From Mycolicibacterium aurum (GTDB lineage Bacteria > Actinomycetota > Actinomycetes > Mycobacteriales > Mycobacteriaceae), in the NCBI GenBank assembly GCA_900078775.1, contig LT549889.1:248001-312000 (forward strand): a stretch of DNA of 64,000 bases, given 5' to 3'. The position numbers were made by a program, and so were the translations under genes. How positions within the stretch are numbered: the first letter of the stretch is position 1; the number at the start of each line of letters is the position of its first letter. This document shows, in pieces, positions 33,090-43,299 of the stretch. Below the pieces are notes generated by a model. The model had not been told where the DNA came from, did not search any database, and was given only the letters and a program-made list of their open reading frames with translations.

Positions 33090-35551
33090 TGACGGTGCAC
33101 ACCGCATCATCGGTCGCCTCTGCGCACCGCGAGTTCGACAGCGCCGCAGCGCATGCCGTGAAACGGCCGTCGCGGTGGTCGCCGGCGAACTGGCCGGTGG
33201 GCTGGAAGGTGTTCGCCATCGTGCTGGTGCCGCTGGTACTGGCGGGCACCTTCGGTGGAATGCGCATCTACTCCGGTTTCGCCGAGGCCGACGATCTGCG
33301 GCGCGTCGCGGACCGCGCACAGCTGGTCCCGGCCATCGAAAGGTACATGGCCGCACTCGACGCCGCCGTGCTCGCCGGACCCGGCGGCGCCGACGTGCAG
33401 CCGGGCGAATTCGACAACAGCCGGGCGGCTTTGCAGCAACGGCTGGACGAGACCGACGTCCCGCGCGATGTGCGCGACGGTGTCGCCGTGATCCTGCAGG
33501 GCGGGCAGGATCTGGTGAACATGGTGAGCGCCAACTCAATCAGTCTGCGCGACAAGGTGACCAGCTACGCGCCGCTGCTACTGACCGCCGAGGACGCCGT
33601 CACCGGGTCGGTGCGGGTCGACGACGCGCAGCTGCGCTCCGAGACCCTGGGGCTGTCCCGCGCCATCGGAGCCCGCGGTCAGATGATGATGCAGCAGTTG
33701 TTGATCAACCTCGGCGGCGAAGTCCCCGAACCCGAACTGCGCACCTCGATGAACACCGTGGCCGGTACCGAACCGTCCACCCTGTTCGGCATGACCCAGC
33801 TTCTCGGCGTCGGCTCCGATGAGGCCAAAACCCTGCAGGAACAGTTCATCCTGCGGATGTCGATCCTGGCCAACCCGGCCGCGGTCCTGGTGAACAACCC
33901 GGAATTGACCGAGTCCATCCAGGTCACCGACACCATCGCCGGCGAACTCATCGACACCACCACGGCCGCGCTGACCGGCGCGGTGGACGGGCGGGCCGAT
34001 GACCGTCGCAGCGCGGCCATCCGGGACGCCGTCATCGTCGTCGCCCTGCTGGTGCTGGCGCTGTTGGTGGTGGCGCTGGTGGCGCGGTCGCTGGTCGCGC
34101 CGCTGCGCCGGCTGCGCGACAGCGCGCTGAAGGTCGCGCACACCGACCTCGTCCGCGAACTCGAACAGGTCCGCACCGGGGGAGACCCGGGCCCGGTCCG
34201 CCCGATCCCGGTGCACACCACCGAGGAGGTGGGGCAGGTCGCCCACGCCGTCGACGAGTTGCACGAACAGGCCGTGCTGCTGGCCGCGGAGCAGGCCCGG
34301 CTGCAGCTGCAGGTCAGCGACATGTACGAGACGCTGTCCCGGCGCAGCCGGTCGCTGGTGGACCAGCAGCTGGCCCTGATCGACCAACTCGAACGCGACG
34401 AGCAGGATCCGCAACGCCTGGACAGCCTGTTCCGGCTGGATCATCTGGCCGCCCGGATGCGGCGCAACGGCGCCAATTTGCTGGTGCTCGCCGGCACCAA
34501 CGTGACCCGTGAGCACGCCGAACCGGTGCCGGTGGCCGCGGTCATCAACGCGGCCGCCTCCGAGGTCGAGGAGTACACCCGGGTGCTCAGCGACACCGTC
34601 GCGGACTGCGAGGTCAGCGGGGCGGTGGCCGCCGATCTGGTGCACGTGCTGGCCGAGCTGATGGACAACGGGCTGCGGTACTCACCCCCGGACTCGGCGG
34701 TGCGGGTGTCGGCGGTGCGCACCGGTAACGGCGCGCTGGTCATCGAGGTCGGTGACACCGGCCTCGGGATGGCCGAAGCCGATCTGCGGGTGGCCAACAC
34801 CCGGCTCAAATCCGGCGGCGAGGTCAACCCGTACACCGCCCGGCACATGGGGCTGTTCGTGGTCGGCAGACTCGCCGACCGGCACGGGTTCGTGGTGCGG
34901 CTGCGCAGTACCGTTGACGGCGAACCGAATTCGGGGCTCACCGCAGGCGTCTACGTGCCCGCGCAACTGCTCGCCGGAACGCACACCGGGCCGGTGCGCA
35001 CCGAGTTCACGCCGGCCCCGGTGGCCGACGTGCTGTCCTTCGCCCCGGCACCGCCGCGGCCCGCGCCTGCTGTCGAGCCCGAACCTGTCGCCGCGGCGGT
35101 CTCGCCGGCATCCGGCCTGCCGCAACGCAATCCGAGGTCCAGTGAAATCCCGGAGGCCGCGGTCCCGGCCGCCCCGGTGGACACCGGCTCGGCCGATGAC
35201 GCCATCTACCAGAAGATGCTGTCCGAATGGCTGGTCGATCCCACCGAGTTCGGCACCACCGCCGACCTGGACTGGAAGACGGTATGGGACCAGGGCTGGT
35301 CGGCGGCCGCGGAGGCCGAGGACGCCCCCGTCGCCGAACACACACTGGAGGGGCTGCCGATCCGCAAACCCGGCGAACGGCTGGTGCCCGGGGCCGGCGA
35401 GATCGCCGAGCACACCGAGACACCGGCCGCAGAGCAGGCCGCCCCGCTGCCGGACCCGGCCGCCGTGCGCGCCAGTCTGAGCAGCCACTTCGGCGGAGTG
35501 CAGGCCGGTCGCTCGCAGTCCCGCGAGAACGGGGGGTCGCACCGCGCATGA
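33089..35551 (+). CDS. sensor histidine kinase of a conservon (Rv3365c-like)
   Basis: 820 aa from the ATG at 33089; an ATG at 33029 is an alternative. TM1 is at about 41-60, followed by a 250-residue extracytoplasmic helical domain resembling nitrate/nitrite-sensing domains. TM2 is at about 313-336, then HAMP. The kinase core has a dimerisation helix with [16 protein letters not shown] (His452), the N box [12 protein letters not shown] (about 523), GDTGLGM and [16 protein letters not shown] long Pro/Ala-rich tail follows. Its partners are the next four genes, with which it overlaps by 4 nt. No response regulator is nearby, as usual for conservons. Confidence 0.88.
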   Translation: MTVHTASSVASAHREFDSAAAHAVKRPSRWSPANWPVGWKVFAIVLVPLVLAGTFGGMRIYSGFAEADDLRRVADRAQLVPAIERYMAALDAAVLAGPGGADVQPGEFDNSRAALQQRLDETDVPRDVRDGVAVILQGGQDLVNMVSANSISLRDKVTSYAPLLLTAEDAVTGSVRVDDAQLRSETLGLSRAIGARGQMMMQQLLINLGGEVPEPELRTSMNTVAGTEPSTLFGMTQLLGVGSDEAKTLQEQFILRMSILANPAAVLVNNPELTESIQVTDTIAGELIDTTTAALTGAVDGRADDRRSAAIRDAVIVVALLVLALLVVALVARSLVAPLRRLRDSALKVAHTDLVRELEQVRTGGDPGPVRPIPVHTTEEVGQVAHAVDELHEQAVLLAAEQARLQLQVSDMYETLSRRSRSLVDQQLALIDQLERDEQDPQRLDSLFRLDHLAARMRRNGANLLVLAGTNVTREHAEPVPVAAVINAAASEVEEYTRVLSDTVADCEVSGAVAADLVHVLAELMDNGLRYSPPDSAVRVSAVRTGNGALVIEVGDTGLGMAEADLRVANTRLKSGGEVNPYTARHMGLFVVGRLADRHGFVVRLRSTVDGEPNSGLTAGVYVPAQLLAGTHTGPVRTEFTPAPVADVLSFAPAPPRPAPAVEPEPVAAAVSPASGLPQRNPRSSEIPEAAVPAAPVDTGSADDAIYQKMLSEWLVDPTEFGTTADLDWKTVWDQGWSAAAEAEDAPVAEHTLEGLPIRKPGERLVPGAGEIAEHTETPAAEQAAPLPDPAAVRASLSSHFGGVQAGRSQSRENGGSHRA

Positions 35552-35982
35552 GTACACCGGCAGGGGAGAGCGCCGCGACCGGGGGATCAACTCGCGAATC
35601 GCTGGATTGGTTGGTGGCCAAGTTCGCCCGCGAGGTGGCCGGGGTGTCGCACGCCGTGCTGGTCTCCGCCGACGGCCTGCTGATGGCCGCCAGCGAGCAC
35701 ATCCCCACCGAACGCGCTGACCAACTGGCCGCGGTGGCGGCGGGGCTGGCCAGCCTGTCCACCGGCGCGGCCCAGTTGTTCGCCGGCGGGCACGTACTGC
35801 AGTCCGTCGTGGAGATGGAGAACGGCTACCTGTTGTTGATGCGGGTCGGTGACGGATCCAACCTGGCGACCCTGGCCACCCGGTCCTGCGATATCGGCCA
35901 GATCGGTTACGAGATGGCCATTCTGGTGGAGCGGGTGGGCAATGTCATCCAAACCGGGCGACGTGCCCGCCACCACAGCTGA
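35548..35982 (+). CDS. roadblock/LC7 domain protein
   Basis: 144-aa protein of one roadblock/LC7 domain: [31 protein letters not shown] and [19 protein letters not shown]. In conservons it works with the small GTPase, probably as an MglB-like regulator. ATG overlaps the kinase stop (ATGA). Confidence 0.92.
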   Translation: MSTPAGESAATGGSTRESLDWLVAKFAREVAGVSHAVLVSADGLLMAASEHIPTERADQLAAVAAGLASLSTGAAQLFAGGHVLQSVVEMENGYLLLMRVGDGSNLATLATRSCDIGQIGYEMAILVERVGNVIQTGRRARHHS

Positions 35983-35986
35983 CCCG

Positions 35987-36376
35987 GTGATGGAGCCGCC
36001 GACCGACCCGTGGGAGTCCGCCGATCCGGTGGACGTCACGGACATGGTGCGGCCCTACACCCTGACCGCGGGGCGTACCGCCGCACCGGTCGAACTGGCG
36101 CTGGAAGCCCCGGTCAGCCCGACGTCGGCGGGGTCGGTGCCGCATTGGCCGAGCGGCGATGCGCGGTCCCGGATTCTGGCTCTGGCCAAGGACAGTCCCT
36201 CCGTCGCGGAGATCGCGGGCCGGCTCGAGTTGCCGCTCGGTGTGGCGCGTGTGCTGATCGGAGACCTCGTCGTGCAGGGGTATCTTCGGGTGCACACGAC
36301 GCTGGGCGAGACCGCCTCGCTCGACGACCGCCGTGAACTGATCGGAAGGACTCTGCGTGGCCTACGGGCGCTTTGA
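35987..36376 (+). CDS. DUF742 protein of the conservon
   Basis: 129 aa with the DUF742 signature VRPYTLTAGRT and a winged-helix-like C-terminus (SVAEIAGRLELPLGVARVLI, then GDLVVQGYLRVH). GTG 35987 begins 5 nt behind the roadblock stop. ATG 35942, overlapping the roadblock gene by 41 nt, is also possible and has a GG-rich upstream. The 3' end overlaps the GTPase gene by 20 nt. Role unknown; it is always found with the kinase, roadblock and GTPase genes. Confidence 0.88.
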   Translation: MMEPPTDPWESADPVDVTDMVRPYTLTAGRTAAPVELALEAPVSPTSAGSVPHWPSGDARSRILALAKDSPSVAEIAGRLELPLGVARVLIGDLVVQGYLRVHTTLGETASLDDRRELIGRTLRGLRAL

Positions 36377-36926
36377 CCGGTCCGCATCGACCAAGATCGT
36401 CATCTCCGGTGGTTTCGGCTCCGGTAAAACGACCTTCGTCGGCGCGGTCTCGGAGATCATGCCGCTGCGCACCGAGGCGCTGGTGACCACCGCGTCGGTC
36501 GGGGTCGACGGGCTGGAGGCCACCCCGCACAAGAGCACCACCACGGTCGCAATGGACTTCGGGCGGATCACGCTGGCCGACGACCTCGTCCTCTATCTGT
36601 TCGGGACTCCCGGCCAGCGCCGGTTCTGGTTCATGTGGGACGACCTGATCCGGGGCGCCATCGGTGCGGTCATCCTGGTCGACGTGCGCCGGCTGCAGGA
36701 CAGCTTCGCCGCCGTCGACTTCTTCGAGGCCCGCAAGCTGCCGTTCATCGTGGCGATCAACGAGTTCGACGGGGCACCGCGGTATCCGCTGCCCACCGTG
36801 CGTCAGGCACTTGCGCTGTCCGACCACATCCCGATGGTCACCGTGGACGCCCGCGACCGGCAGTCGGCCCGGGCCGCGCTGATCGCGGTGTCCGAGTACG
36901 CGCTGGCCGCGCTGCCCGCGTCATGA
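36357..36926 (+). CDS. conservon Ras-like small GTPase (MfpB-type)
   Basis: 189-aa GTPase. The P-loop is GGFGSGKTT (18-26), the switch II motif is LFGTPGQRRFWF (GTPGQ at 83-87, where DxxG would be), and NEFDG stands for NKxD. This is the MglA-like family of conservons. M. smegmatis MfpB of this type modulates MfpA and fluoroquinolone tolerance. GTG start lies inside the DUF742 gene; ATGA overlap with mfpA. Confidence 0.9.
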   Translation: MAYGRFDRSASTKIVISGGFGSGKTTFVGAVSEIMPLRTEALVTTASVGVDGLEATPHKSTTTVAMDFGRITLADDLVLYLFGTPGQRRFWFMWDDLIRGAIGAVILVDVRRLQDSFAAVDFFEARKLPFIVAINEFDGAPRYPLPTVRQALALSDHIPMVTVDARDRQSARAALIAVSEYALAALPAS

Positions 36927-37486
36927 CCGAACCCGATCAGGTCTGGGTGGACCGCGAGTTCACCGGCGTGGACTTCCGCGATGACGACCTCAGCCGGCTG
37001 CGCACCGAGCGGGTGGTGTTCGACGAATGCGATTTCAGCGGCGTCGACCTCACCGAGTCCGAGCACCTGGGCTCGGCGTTCCGCAACTGCACCTTCCGCC
37101 GCGCCGCGCTGTCGCACAGCACCTTCCGGCAGTGCAGCCTGCTGGGCTCGATGTTCACCGAGACCCGTTTGCGGCCGGTCCGGTTCATCGAGGTGGACCT
37201 GTCGCTCAGCGTGCTCGGCGGATGCGATCTGCGCACGGTCGACCTGTCGGACTGCCGGCTGCGCGAGGCCAATCTGGTGGGGGCGGACCTACGCAAGGCG
37301 GTGCTACAGCGCGCCGACCTGAGCGGAGCCCGGGTACAGAACGCCCGCTTCGACGAGGCCGACCTGCGCGGCGCCCGGGTCGACCCGACGTTCTGGACCA
37401 CCGCGAAGGTGCGTGGCGCGCGCATCAACATCGAGCAGGGGTTGGCCTTCGCGGCCGCGCACGGACTCGACGTCCACGGCGAATAA
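36923..37486 (+). CDS. mfpA: pentapeptide-repeat gyrase-modulating protein MfpA
   Basis: 187 aa, close to the 183 of M. tuberculosis MfpA. It has tandem A(D/N)LxX-type repeats forming a right-handed beta-helix that mimics B-DNA: FDECDFSGVDLTESEHLGSA, then later LREANLVGADLRKAVLQRAD. The protein binds DNA gyrase and lowers fluoroquinolone sensitivity. It is the last gene of the conservon. Directly behind its stop is a 53-bp palindromic element that also occurs at the right end of the window. Confidence 0.93.
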   Translation: MTEPDQVWVDREFTGVDFRDDDLSRLRTERVVFDECDFSGVDLTESEHLGSAFRNCTFRRAALSHSTFRQCSLLGSMFTETRLRPVRFIEVDLSLSVLGGCDLRTVDLSDCRLREANLVGADLRKAVLQRADLSGARVQNARFDEADLRGARVDPTFWTTAKVRGARINIEQGLAFAAAHGLDVHGE

Positions 37487-37493
37487 CGCGGGC

Positions 37494-37546
37494 GACTTGT
37501 GGAGTTCTAGCCGGAATGGTTACGGCTAAGACTCCACGAATCGCAG
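37494..37546. repeat. palindromic dispersed element, copy A
   Basis: 53 bp with arms GTGGAGTTCTAGCCG (37499-37513) and CGGCTAAGACTCCAC (37523-37537), paired except at two central positions, around a 9-nt loop, and ending in ATCGCAG. A second copy of identical length is at 63807-63859, with about 80 percent identity. It starts 7 bp behind the mfpA stop and ends 4 bp before the stop of a convergent gene, so it could terminate both transcripts. Confidence 0.75.
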
Positions 37547-37550
37547 CCGA

Positions 37551-39746
37551 TCAGGCTGTCTTGAGCCGGATCTTCCAGCGCACGAAGCTCAGGTAGCCCA
37601 CGCTCAGCAGCGCCAGCATGCCCATGTCGAACCACCAGGCCGACGCGGTGTGCTCCCAGTGCGCATCCTTGGGGGTCAACGGGCCGGGCACCAGATGGAT
37701 CAGATCCACCGTCGAGGCCGAGGCCGCGAAACCCCAACGGGCCGGGGTGAACCAGGACAGCTGATCGAGCACCAGCCGGTCGGTCACCGGGATCATTCCG
37801 CCGGAGAACACCAGCTGACTCATCACCGCCACCACCAGCAGCGGCATGATCTGCTCACTGGACTTCGCCAGCGCCGAGAGCGCCAGACCGACCATCGCCG
37901 CGGTCACCGTGGTCGCGGCCATCACCAGGAACAGCTCGGCCGTCGGCGGCAGGAACGACACCGCGCCCTGCGTCGGGCCGCCCTTGCCCAGTACCGCGAT
38001 CGCCGTGACGATCGAGGACTGGATGATGGCGAACACCGCGTAGATGCAGACCTTGGCCATCAGATACGCCGTGGTCGACAGCCCGACGGCCTGCTCGCGG
38101 CGGAAGATCGCGCGCTCGCCGATCAGATCGCGCACGGTCAGCGCGGTGCCCATGAAGATGGCGCCGACATTGAGCAGCACCAGCATCTGGCCCGGCTCGT
38201 TGGGGGCATCGCCCATCGGGTCGGGGATACCGAAGCCGACGGTGCCGGGCACCGAGAGAGACAGCACGCCCATGATGAACGGCAGCACCGCCAGGAAGGC
38301 GAAATATCCGCGGTCGGAGATGATCAACCGCATCTGTCGGCGCGCGATGGTGGAGAACTGCCGCCGCACACTGGTTTTCGCGGGCTTACCGAGGTCGGCG
38401 GGTTGGGATGAGGCCTCGGCCTGCGGTGGCGGCCCGCTGCGGGCCAGGAACCGCTGATGCGAATCGTCGGGGTCACCGGCGACCGAGGAGAAGATGTCGG
38501 CCCAGTTGGTGGTGCCCAGCTCCGGCCCGATCTGGCTGGGCGGCCCGTAGAAGGCCGTCTTACCGCCCGGGGCCAGCAGCAGCACCTGGTCGCACACGTC
38601 GAGATAGGTCAGCGAGTGTGTCACCACCAGCACCACCCGGCCCGCGTCGGCGAGCTGGCGCAGCATGGTCATCACCTGGCGGTCCAGCGCCGGGTCCAGG
38701 CCGGAGGTCGGCTCGTCCAGGATCAGCAGCGACGGCCCGGTCAGCAGTTCCAGGGCCACCGAGGCGCGCTTGCGCTGCCCGCCGGACAGCTTGTCCACCC
38801 GGGTCTCCAGATGCTTGGTCATCTCGAGTTCTTCGAGGACCTGCAGGACCACCTGCTCGCGGTCCTCGGTGGTGGTATCCGGCGGCAGACGCAGTTCGGC
38901 GGCGTACATCAGCGCCTGCTTGACGGTCAGCTGACCGTGCACCACATCGTCCTGGGGGACCATGCCGATCCGGGAGCGCAGCGAGGCGTACTCGGCGTGG
39001 ATGTCGTGGCCCTCGAAGGACACCCGGCCGTCGGTCGGATGGGTGAGGCCGGCGACCTGCTTGGCGAAGGTGGACTTACCGGCGCCGGACGGGCCGATCA
39101 CCGCGGTCAGCGTGCCCGGGCGGGCGTCGATCGAGATGTTGTCGAGCAGCGTCTTGTTGCCCTCGATGGTCCAGGTCAGGCCGCGGACCTCCAGACCACC
39201 GGTGCGGGTGGCGGCCTGGGTCTCGGACTTGCGGACCAAAGTCCCACCGCTGAACACCAGGTCGACGTTGCCGATGGTGACCACGTCGCCCTCGCGCAGC
39301 AGCGCGTCGTCGACCCGCTGACCGTTGACGAAGGTGCCGTTGATGCTGCGGTTGTCGAGGATCTCGGTGCCGCCGGGCCCGGTGACCAAGGTGGCGTGGT
39401 GCCGGGAGGCCAGCACGTCGGGGATGACGATGTCGTTGTCGGTGGCGCGACCGATCTTGATCCCGCCCGGCGGCACATCGGGTGCCTTCCCGGGACGCAG
39501 GATCTTGAGCATGCTCGTCGCGAGGTTGTTCTCCGACGGGCGGGCCACCGCGGTCGGGCCCATCGCGGTCTGTGCCGGGTCGGCCGGCGGGATATACATC
39601 GGCTGCGACCGCGACGCCGGCTGCGGCGGATAGGCCGGCCGCGGGGCGCTCGGGTACGGCGCGTTCGGGTACGGCTGCTGGCCGGTCGGGTAGGGCGGCT
39701 GCGGCTGCGGCGGCGGCCCGGACGGGTATCGCGGAGCGGGCGGCAA
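37551..39746 (-). CDS. FHA-domain ABC transporter, ATPase-permease part (Rv1747-like)
   Basis: Reading frame of up to 731 codons. A Pro/Tyr-rich linker is followed by an FHA domain (GGIKIGRATDNDIVIPDVLA, then SRHHATL and NRSINGTFVNG), an ABC ATPase (Walker A GPSGAGKST, signature LSGGQRKR, Walker B SLLILDEPTSGLDP) and six C-terminal membrane helices. It is an ABCG-like half-transporter with kinase-regulated FHA input. The first FHA domain of the M. tuberculosis homologue lies just upstream in another frame, so this ORF is truncated by a frameshift. The nominal start at 39746 is only a TTG inside the linker. Confidence 0.88.
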   Translation of the reverse strand: MPPAPRYPSGPPPQPQPPYPTGQQPYPNAPYPSAPRPAYPPQPASRSQPMYIPPADPAQTAMGPTAVARPSENNLATSMLKILRPGKAPDVPPGGIKIGRATDNDIVIPDVLASRHHATLVTGPGGTEILDNRSINGTFVNGQRVDDALLREGDVVTIGNVDLVFSGGTLVRKSETQAATRTGGLEVRGLTWTIEGNKTLLDNISIDARPGTLTAVIGPSGAGKSTFAKQVAGLTHPTDGRVSFEGHDIHAEYASLRSRIGMVPQDDVVHGQLTVKQALMYAAELRLPPDTTTEDREQVVLQVLEELEMTKHLETRVDKLSGGQRKRASVALELLTGPSLLILDEPTSGLDPALDRQVMTMLRQLADAGRVVLVVTHSLTYLDVCDQVLLLAPGGKTAFYGPPSQIGPELGTTNWADIFSSVAGDPDDSHQRFLARSGPPPQAEASSQPADLGKPAKTSVRRQFSTIARRQMRLIISDRGYFAFLAVLPFIMGVLSLSVPGTVGFGIPDPMGDAPNEPGQMLVLLNVGAIFMGTALTVRDLIGERAIFRREQAVGLSTTAYLMAKVCIYAVFAIIQSSIVTAIAVLGKGGPTQGAVSFLPPTAELFLVMAATTVTAAMVGLALSALAKSSEQIMPLLVVAVMSQLVFSGGMIPVTDRLVLDQLSWFTPARWGFAASASTVDLIHLVPGPLTPKDAHWEHTASAWWFDMGMLALLSVGYLSFVRWKIRLKTA

Positions 39747-40183
39747 CGGGGTGCCACCGGTCGGCCAGGCCGGCGGGCGGGCGGTGGGCCTGGCTGGGTC
39801 GGCCAGGAGGCGCTCTGCCGTCCACCGGTGGTGGGCACCGCGGCGGTCGGCGGGGGACTGCCCGCCGACCCCTGATGGCGGCCCACCTCGAAGGTCAGCT
39901 GCGGACCGTCGGGGTTACCGATGTTGACGTACTGGCCGTCGGCGATGTCCAGGGTCGGCACCCGCTGACCGTGCACGTACATGCCGTTGAGGCTGCCGTT
40001 GTCGATGGCGATCCACCGGCCCTGATCGAACCGCAGCACCAGGTGGGCGCGGGAGATCAGCGGGTGGGCGATGCGGACATCGGCCCGCAGATCGCGGCCG
40101 ACGACGACGTCGTTGCCTGCGGAGAAGGTGCGGGAGGACCCTTCATAACTGACGGTCAGGGCGGGCGTTCCGGGGCGGCTCAT
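39747..40183 (-). pseudogene. frameshifted N-terminal FHA domain of the Rv1747-like transporter
   Basis: ATG 40183 opens MSRPGTPALTVSYEGSSRTF and a full FHA domain (VVVGRDLRADVRIAHPLISR and NGSLNGMYVHG), then the GSAGSPPPTAAVP linker. After about SASWPTQPG (near 39800) this frame becomes Arg-rich nonsense, while the transporter frame picks up the Pro-rich linker. One missing base, probably in the G/C-rich stretch 39770-39805, would restore a single protein of about 870 residues. It may be a sequencing or assembly error, a real mutation, or programmed frameshifting. Confidence 0.75.
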
Positions 40184-40266
40184 CGCGTCCAACTGTATCG
40201 GTAGCGTCGCGCGGCCTGCCTGGCTGCGGGGGTGTTGTTTCCCGACCGTTGCGGGGTCGATATCGA

Positions 40267-41175
40267 TCAGACCGCGTCGGCCAGCGCCGGCACCGCCTCC
40301 TCGGGGTAGCGGTCCCGCAGATCCCACACATCCCAGGTCTGCACGCCCCAGAAGACCCCGAACAGCAGGATCAGCAGGACCTCCACGATGAAGACGCCGT
40401 AGTACGCGCCGGCGATCAGCAGGACGACGGCCAGCGTGACGGTGAGCAGCATCAGCAGTGCGACCCAGGCGTAGAACCGGGCGCGGTGGGTGCGGGCCGC
40501 CGCCTTGGCGTAGCAGGCGTGATAGACCGCCACCAGGGTGATGGCCAGGAACAACGCGGTGGCGGCGATGACATGCGCCCGGTCCCGGAAGGCCGGCCAG
40601 AACAGCAGCGCGCCGCCGGTGAGCACCAGACCGAACAGCACCCTGGGCAGCCACGGCTCGATCGCGGCGAGCACCTGGGCGGCCCGCTTCCACCCATCGG
40701 GTGCCGCCGAGCAGGTACTGCCGGCGCAGGTGGGTGCCGGCTGGCGGGGCCGCCAGCGCTGCATAGCCAGATAGAACCCGGTGCCCGCCGCGGCCGCCGC
40801 GAACAGCGCGGCCATGTTGTTGGCGGTCGCGCCGAACGGGTCGGCGACGCTGGGCAGCCAGGGCTGGCAGACCCCGCTGCTGCCGGTCGGGATCAGCGCC
40901 GCCACGAAGGCCAGGAATCCGGCGAAGTTGAGCAGCGCGTCCTCACCGAGCCGGCTGCCCTTGTAGGCGACCAGGCAGCTGCCCATCGCGCACAGCGCGG
41001 CCACGAACACGGCGTGCGTGCGGGTGTAGAAGAACGCGCTGATCGAGCCCTGCGGGCAGCTGTGCGCCCAGGTCAGTCCCAGCGACACCAACAGGAACAC
41101 CACCAGCGCGACCAGCCCGACCCGGACGTAGCGGTAGGTAACCGCCGCATCCTCGATCGGGTTGCGCACCTGCAT
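40267..41175 (-). CDS. polytopic membrane protein of unknown function
   Basis: 302 aa with about seven hydrophobic helices (for example [40 protein letters not shown]). Extracytoplasmic-type loops carry paired cysteines ([25 protein letters not shown]). I do not recognise the family. It starts 2 nt behind the stop of the flavin oxidoreductase gene, so the two are cotranscribed, and a membrane redox partner role is possible. The ATG at 41175 leaves no overlap. Confidence 0.65.
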   Translation of the reverse strand: MQVRNPIEDAAVTYRYVRVGLVALVVFLLVSLGLTWAHSCPQGSISAFFYTRTHAVFVAALCAMGSCLVAYKGSRLGEDALLNFAGFLAFVAALIPTGSSGVCQPWLPSVADPFGATANNMAALFAAAAAGTGFYLAMQRWRPRQPAPTCAGSTCSAAPDGWKRAAQVLAAIEPWLPRVLFGLVLTGGALLFWPAFRDRAHVIAATALFLAITLVAVYHACYAKAAARTHRARFYAWVALLMLLTVTLAVVLLIAGAYYGVFIVEVLLILLFGVFWGVQTWDVWDLRDRYPEEAVPALADAV

Positions 41176-41177
41176 GG

Positions 41178-42401
41178 CTACACGCTGAGGCTGTCCGGCG
41201 CTCCGGTCAACACACAGTGGGTGTGGCTGTAGATGGTCGGCATGCACTTGTTGCAGTGATCGCAGATCGACTTGACCGTGTGTGCGTCGCCGTCGGCCTT
41301 GATCCGGTTGATCAGGTCCGGCTCGGCCAGCAGCGCCCGGCCCATCGCCACGAACTCGAAGCCCTCGGCCATCGCCCGGTCCATGGTCTCGCGGTTGGTG
41401 ATGCCGCCGAGCAGGATCAGCGGCATGGTCAGCTCGGCGCGGAACTTGCGGGCCAGATCCAGCAGATAGGCCTCCCGGTACGGGTAGTCCCGGAGGAACT
41501 TGCGGCCGGTCATCCGCATGCCCCAGCTGATCGGCGGTTTGAATGCCCCGGCGAACTCCTTGAGTGGGACCTCCCCGTGGAACAGATACATCGGGTTGAC
41601 CAGCGAACTGCCCGCGGTGAGTTCCAGGGCGTCCAGGCCGCCGTCGGCCTCCAGCCACTTCGCGGTCTGCATCGCCTCGTGCACCGGGATGCCGCCGCGG
41701 ATGCCGTCGGTCATGGTGAGTTTGGCGATGACCGCGATCTTCTTGTCGCCGTAGGTGTCCACCGCGTCGCGCACCGCGCGCACCACGCCGCGGGCCACCT
41801 TGGCGCGGTTCTCCAGCGAGCCGCCGTACTCGTCGCGGCGCTGGTTGATCAGCGGGGACAGGAACGAGCTGGCCAGGTAGTTGTGGCCGAGGTGGATCTC
41901 GACGGCGTCGAACCCGGAGTCGATGGCCAGCCGGGCGGCGTTCGCATGCGCCTCGGTGACCTCGCGGATGTCCTCGGCGGAGGCCTTCTTGGCGAAGCGC
42001 ATGGACAGCGGGTTGAAGAACCGCACCGGCGCCAGCGCCTTGGCCTTGTTGGTCCGCGAGTTGGCGACCGGGCCGGCGTGCCCGATCTGGGCGCTGATGG
42101 CCGCGCCCTCGGCGTGCACCGCCTCGGTGAGCTTGACCAGCCCGGGCACCGCCTCCGGACGCATCCACAGCTGCCAGCCGTCGGTGCGGCCGCCCGGCGC
42201 CACCGCGCAGTAAGCGACCGTCGTCATACCCACGCCACCGGCCGCGGGCAGCTGGTGGTACTTGATCAGATCATCCGTGACCAGTGCGTTCGGGGTGGAC
42301 GCCTCGAAGGTCGCGGCTTTGATGATGCGGTTTCGCAGCGTCACCGGGCCGAGCTTGGCCTCGCCAAACACATCGGTGAACACTTTCGGCTGTGTGTTCA
42401 T
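41178..42401 (-). CDS. NADH:flavin oxidoreductase (Old Yellow Enzyme-like)
   Basis: 407-aa single TIM-barrel flavoprotein. Signatures: [43 protein letters not shown] with the [14 protein letters not shown] motif, and [15 protein letters not shown]-terminal cysteine cluster CDHCNKC...C resembles the 4Fe-4S motif of dienoyl-CoA-reductase-type enzymes, but the protein ends shortly after and lacks their FAD/NADPH domains. Probably reduces an activated alkene. An upstream ATG at 42419 is possible. Divergent from folD. Confidence 0.88.
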   Translation of the reverse strand: MNTQPKVFTDVFGEAKLGPVTLRNRIIKAATFEASTPNALVTDDLIKYHQLPAAGGVGMTTVAYCAVAPGGRTDGWQLWMRPEAVPGLVKLTEAVHAEGAAISAQIGHAGPVANSRTNKAKALAPVRFFNPLSMRFAKKASAEDIREVTEAHANAARLAIDSGFDAVEIHLGHNYLASSFLSPLINQRRDEYGGSLENRAKVARGVVRAVRDAVDTYGDKKIAVIAKLTMTDGIRGGIPVHEAMQTAKWLEADGGLDALELTAGSSLVNPMYLFHGEVPLKEFAGAFKPPISWGMRMTGRKFLRDYPYREAYLLDLARKFRAELTMPLILLGGITNRETMDRAMAEGFEFVAMGRALLAEPDLINRIKADGDAHTVKSICDHCNKCMPTIYSHTHCVLTGAPDSLSV

Positions 42402-42423
42402 AGGTCGGTAGCCTGCCATGCGG

Positions 42424-42440
42424 GTGGAATGATGTTCCAC
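42424..42440. promoter_or_regulatory. inverted repeat abutting the folD start
   Basis: GTGGAA-TGATG-TTCCAC, a perfect 6-bp inverted repeat immediately before the folD GTG and 22 bp from the start of the flavin oxidoreductase gene. It could be a shared operator or chance. Confidence 0.35.
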
Positions 42441-43292
42441 GTGGGAGCGAGCACACTCGACGGTAAGGCCACCCGAGACGAGATCTTGAGCGATCTCAAG
42501 GATCGGGTGGCGAAATTGACGGCGGCGGGCCGTACGCCCGGGCTGGGCACCATCCTGGTCGGCGACGACCCGGGTTCGCAGGCCTATGTGCGCGGCAAGC
42601 ACGCCGACTGCGCGAAGGTGGGCATCACCTCGATCCGCCGGGACCTGCCGGCCGACATCACCGCCGAACAGCTCGACGAGACCATCGACGAGCTCAACGC
42701 CAACCCCGACTGCACCGGTTACATCGTGCAGTTGCCGCTGCCCAAGCATCTGGACGAGAACGCCGCCCTGGAGCGGATCGACCCGGACAAGGACGCCGAC
42801 GGGCTGCACCCGACCAATCTGGGTCGGCTGGTGCTCGGTAAGGAGGCGGCGCTGCCCTGCACACCGCGTGGCATTGTGCATCTGTTGCGTCGCTTCGACG
42901 TTCCCATCGCCGGTGCGCACGTGGTGGTGATCGGCCGCGGTGTCACGGTCGGCAGGCCGCTCGGGCTGCTGTTGACCCGCCGTTCGGAGAACGCCACGGT
43001 GACGCTGTGCCACACCGGAACCCGTAATCTCGCCGAGCTGACCCGCCAGGCCGACATCATCGTCGCCGCGGTCGGCGTGCCCTATATGGTGACCGCCGAC
43101 ATGGTGAAGCCGGGCGCGGCCGTCGTCGACGTCGGCGTCAGCCGGGTGGAGGGCAAGCTCACCGGCGACGTGGCCCCGGACGTGTGGGATGTGGCTGGGC
43201 ACGTCTCGCCGAACCCCGGTGGGGTGGGCCCGTTGACCCGGGCGTTCCTGCTGACCAACGTGGTGGAGCGCGCGGAACGCGATCTGGTGTGA
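42441..43292 (+). CDS. folD: methylene-THF dehydrogenase/methenyl-THF cyclohydrolase
   Basis: 283-aa bifunctional folate enzyme interconverting methylene-, methenyl- and formyl-tetrahydrofolate with NADP. Signatures: [20 protein letters not shown] with the catalytic lysine region, [14 protein letters not shown], the NADP loop [20 protein letters not shown], and GGVGPLTRA near the C-terminus. GTG 42441 aligns with the M. tuberculosis start; ATG 42432 is also in frame. Supplies one-carbon units to the methionine genes nearby. Confidence 0.95.
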   Translation: MGASTLDGKATRDEILSDLKDRVAKLTAAGRTPGLGTILVGDDPGSQAYVRGKHADCAKVGITSIRRDLPADITAEQLDETIDELNANPDCTGYIVQLPLPKHLDENAALERIDPDKDADGLHPTNLGRLVLGKEAALPCTPRGIVHLLRRFDVPIAGAHVVVIGRGVTVGRPLGLLLTRRSENATVTLCHTGTRNLAELTRQADIIVAAVGVPYMVTADMVKPGAAVVDVGVSRVEGKLTGDVAPDVWDVAGHVSPNPGGVGPLTRAFLLTNVVERAERDLV

Positions 43293-43299
43293 CGGACAG

